Positions 60,931 through 64,000 of a stretch of DNA of 64,000 nucleotides are shown in pieces (within the stretch, counting starts at the first letter, position 1; the number at the start of each line of letters is the position of its first letter). A program made the position numbers and the translations under genes. The notes beneath the pieces are model-generated. The model had not been told where the DNA came from and did no database searches. It worked only from the letters and a program-made list of their open reading frames with translations. This DNA is from Callipepla californica brunnescens (lineage: Eukaryota > Chordata > Aves > Galliformes > Odontophoridae). The stretch is from NCBI GenBank assembly GCA_023055505.1, contig JALIRH010000007.1:12217773-12281772 (forward strand), read 5' to 3'.

Positions 60931-63761
60931 TTTTTTAATTTTTGTTGGTAACATTTTGGCCAGGATAAATTTTACTCCTTGAAAGCACCAAAAGCAGGAA
61001 TGAAAACAAAATGTTCTCACAGCAGATCATAATTCAACATTAAAGAGTATCACAGATAAATGCAACAGTGCTTTTCATTGTCGATACATTTCTGTGATGA
61101 CATGGATAACCAACCATGCACATTTATCTTAGCATTGCTATGGAGCCCACATGATCAATACAACTGATAGTCCACCCATGATGATAAAAAATAAACCAAA
61201 ACCACACAGTCCTTAAAGCAATGAGTTACAACTTCCGTAACAATAAAACTGAGTTGATTTAGAGCAAAAGATGAATGGGAAAACTGTACCCTTATCAAAC
61301 TTCTAAATTTGAAGAAAATTTCAATTTATTTGAATAAGCCATAACTGGATGGATGAAAACACCTGGTGTATTGTGAGGCATGAAATTCAAATCTGAATTC
61401 CCTTTGCAGGTCTGTTTCTTAAGAATTTAAAGCTAGTCTGACCAGTGTTGTCAGATGTTATTTTCTACTTCTGTTACTATTCACTAGCCTTATCTTCACT
61501 GCCTTGGAAGATGGAAATCAAGTGGTCTTCACAAGAACAAAATCTTCTCTGTATATTGCCACAGTGTTGCTTCAAAATGTTGCTGTATATGATGAAACTC
61601 TTATAATGAAAAATCAAATGAAGCACCAATTGTAATTTCATATATTAATCTTTTCATTTCAGGGTGACAGCTGTCTATACTTGTCAGGTCTTTTCAATGC
61701 CGCATTACATTTCACTGTCCTCTTCAGAAATACTTTTTGTCTTCTGCTTTACAGTAAAAATTTCATGATACCTTCAACAATGAAAAAAGTACTCAATTTG
61801 AATGTTTTGTAATCACACACATTTTTTGCTGATGGTGAAGACTGAACAAAAGGTGCTTGCGATTGTAAATCAGGTGTCAGGAATCATTTTGATTCTGTCT
61901 CAGTTTCTATGCATTTTGGACTTCAGTTATACTAACAAACATTTGCTAGAGTGTATTCACCACCTTAATTTAAAACAATCTGAAAACCTGTTTTAAAATA
62001 AAAAGGAAAAAGGTTATTTTGACATACTTTTTGAAAGAAAGACAGATGAGATTCCACATCTCCAAACTAGTCTCTTAGTTTCTTCCCTCTTACAGAACCT
62101 CTTGGGTAATTTCAATAAATCCTGACAGACAAGTAAGGAGCTCAATAGGATTAAATTACTACTTAGTTCCCAAAAGTAGATACCATACAGAGGATAGATA
62201 TCCAGATTAAAAAATTGTGCGAATACCAGAACGGCCACATAAGAAAGTGCATAAATTCTGAAGTATTTGGAATGATTTGTGTTTCAGAAGGCCTCAAAAA
62301 CAATAAAATGCTGTTCATGTTACAGGACTTTGACATAGGAGATCTCATTTTGCTTGTAGCACATTCCCCGAATGCAGGATTAGAAGTGCAGCTGAGGGAC
62401 ACAATGCTGCTTCTGTGGGCAGCCTCAGAAAGGTGTTCAGATCTGACCAGCTTTCCATAGAGAAAATCACGCAATCAATTGCTCTATTTTCATTGTAGAA
62501 GTCCTGTCAGCCCTTTTCTGTTGGGATCATCAATAACTGTGAATGCATGTAAAAAGATATCCAAAATGAGACTCTTAGTTTAACTCCTCTGTTACATGAA
62601 AAAATCCTTTAACTGGTAAAGAGGGAGGATATATCACCCTAAGAGTTTTGGTGGTCACATCTGATCACATAGAAGTAATGTAGCTATGATGTGTATAGTA
62701 CAAGGTGTTGCTTTAGGTCACTAAATCAGGCAAAAGTGTAATGTGGGGCAACCTGACACAACATGGCATCATCATGAGTTCCTAATAAGAGTCTAAAGAT
62801 TTTAACAGAAACATGTAGAAATGAATGTATTTCTAATGAAAATCATTTACAAATCACAAAGAACAGTCATGGAGCTCAAACTGTCTCAAGAGAGAGGACT
62901 AGCAAGTAAAAAATATTTTCAAAATAAATCTCATATTCACTCTATGAACACAAAAGAATGCATTTCAAATGATTCTTCTGTTATCTTCATGTGTGCTTTG
63001 TCATTATAACCTTGCTGAATCATTTTTTAAACTGATTATGTTTTCCTTTCCTTAAAAGTACTGAGGTAGAAAACAATTCATGGCATCTAAAGCTGACTAG
63101 GCTAGGCTTAGATAGGATGAAAGAGTTAAAATGTGGAAAGGGTTTGTTCATAACAGGGACACTGCTGTTTCTCCTTTCTTTCCCTAAGTATACAAGTCAA
63201 GAATGTTCAGAGCGGGGAAGAAGTATCTCAGTACTTCTGTACAGAAATCTTATATTCCCTAGACCAGCAATCTCTCCACTTTTGGTGAAAAATGTGTTTA
63301 TCATCCCATAGCAGATAGCTCACAAATGACAGCAAACAGAAACATTCTGCCCTCAGTGATATTTAAATAGGAAAATGCTACTGGAAGTCTTTGTTGTTTA
63401 CTGGTTTAACGTTAGTTGTTTCAGTTGAAGAGATAATGTAAGTGATTCGGGGAATTTGCTGGAAAAGGAAGAGCATCATTCATCTTTTATATATTCAAAG
63501 ATTTCATTCTGAATCAGATATTACATATAAAATCAAATAAAGCAACACTTATCATTCTTTGAATAGACATCTAGATTGACTATACTGAAATACTGTAATT
63601 TAATGGTTTAGTTTCTTGAGGTATGTAACTCGGAATTTTATTCATTGATTACTATTATATATAAATTCTAGAACTGCATTTTTAACACAGACTTTTTGAA
63701 ACTATATTTGAAAGATGCTGGACATTAAAAAAAATATACTGATTTAAGATTTATGCAATAA
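60931..63761. other. unique A/T-rich DNA, no gene seen
   Basis: Frames of at most 103 codons, no repeat recognised and no splice-site pairs evident. Confidence 0.55.
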
Positions 63762-64000
63762 ACGTACTGTCATGCTAATTGCATTGATTCCTACCTGGGT
63801 GCTGAATCCACAACCAATGTCCCCAGTTTTCAGACAGTGTATGCACACATGTGCCAGGAAAATGGTAGACCAGAACCACAGGAAGACACAGCACAACAGG
63901 ACATTGTCACCAGTGATGCCCATGAACAAATGTTAGGATATTGTCCCACCCACAGCTTTGAGGCAGAACACTCCCTGATAGCTGTGATAGCTTCTTTGAA
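63762..64000. other. unexplained open, relatively G/C-rich segment at window edge
   Basis: From about 63786 the base composition shifts to noticeably higher G/C. The plus strand is open in one frame from 63762 to the window edge (79 codons, no in-frame Met until 63846). The minus strand has one frame open for 61 codons (63744-63929) and another open from the edge down to about 63826. A minus-strand donor-like CACCCAG|GTAGGA occurs with GT at 63797/63796. No frame resembles a protein I recognise. It may be the edge of an exon, a non-coding exon, or an unrecognised repeat cut by the window. Neighbouring sequence is needed. Confidence 0.4.

Noticed and set aside
1..64000. CRISPR arrays, operons, prokaryotic promoters, phage or plasmid genes
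   Set aside because: The sequence is vertebrate nuclear DNA; no regularly spaced repeats or dense coding seen.
1..64000. Endogenous retrovirus or LTR element
   Set aside because: No paired LTRs, primer-binding site or gag/pol/env-like frame recognised. The RT sequences found are all CR1 LINE type.

Overview
The window looks like nuclear DNA from a bird, most likely a galliform close to chicken. Two repeat families support this. The first is CR1 LINE retrotransposons, many ending in the avian CR1 tail of ATTCTATG/ATTCTGTG octamers. The second is three copies of a short, internally deleted mariner element that I match from memory to the chicken Galluhop/Mariner1_GG family. The background is A/T-rich and CpG-poor, with microsatellites and A or T tracts. 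I found no intact protein-coding gene, no convincing spliced exon, and no tRNA, rRNA or snRNA gene. Apart from one 202-codon reverse-transcriptase frame, open frames are at most about 150 codons, and most are far shorter. The only frames with recognisable protein families are broken transposon genes. The window is best read as a gene desert or the inside of a very large intron.

Layout. 0-5.7 kb: unique DNA with one candidate conserved non-coding element (CNE) near 0.6-0.87 kb. 5.7-9.0 kb: a transposon cluster holding mariner copy A, three CR1 pieces and a C-rich low-complexity tract. 9.0-17.4 kb: mostly unique, with CR1 tails at 14.1 and 17.3 kb and mariner copy B. 17.4-24.1 kb: a block with no transposon I could recognise, holding several CNE candidates; the best is 21.96-22.33 kb. 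24.1-36.0 kb: unique DNA with scattered CR1 tails and mariner copy C. 36.0-43.3 kb: a CNE candidate, then CR1 pieces including the only three minus-strand ones. 43.3-50.9 kb: another block without recognised transposons, with a CNE candidate at 49.2-49.7 kb. 50.9-52.9 kb: the longest CR1, running from the end of the endonuclease domain to the 3' tail. 57.06-58.66 kb: a composite CR1. 58.7-64.0 kb: unique DNA with a CNE candidate near 60.8 kb and an unexplained, relatively G/C-rich open segment at the right edge.

No genes can be said to work together here. The transposon genes are dead: they carry stops, frameshifts, internal deletions and altered catalytic residues. If the window has a function it is probably regulatory, as distal enhancers or a non-coding transcript. 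That is inference from base composition and motif content and has not been tested by alignment. I found no convincing evidence of a new biological system.
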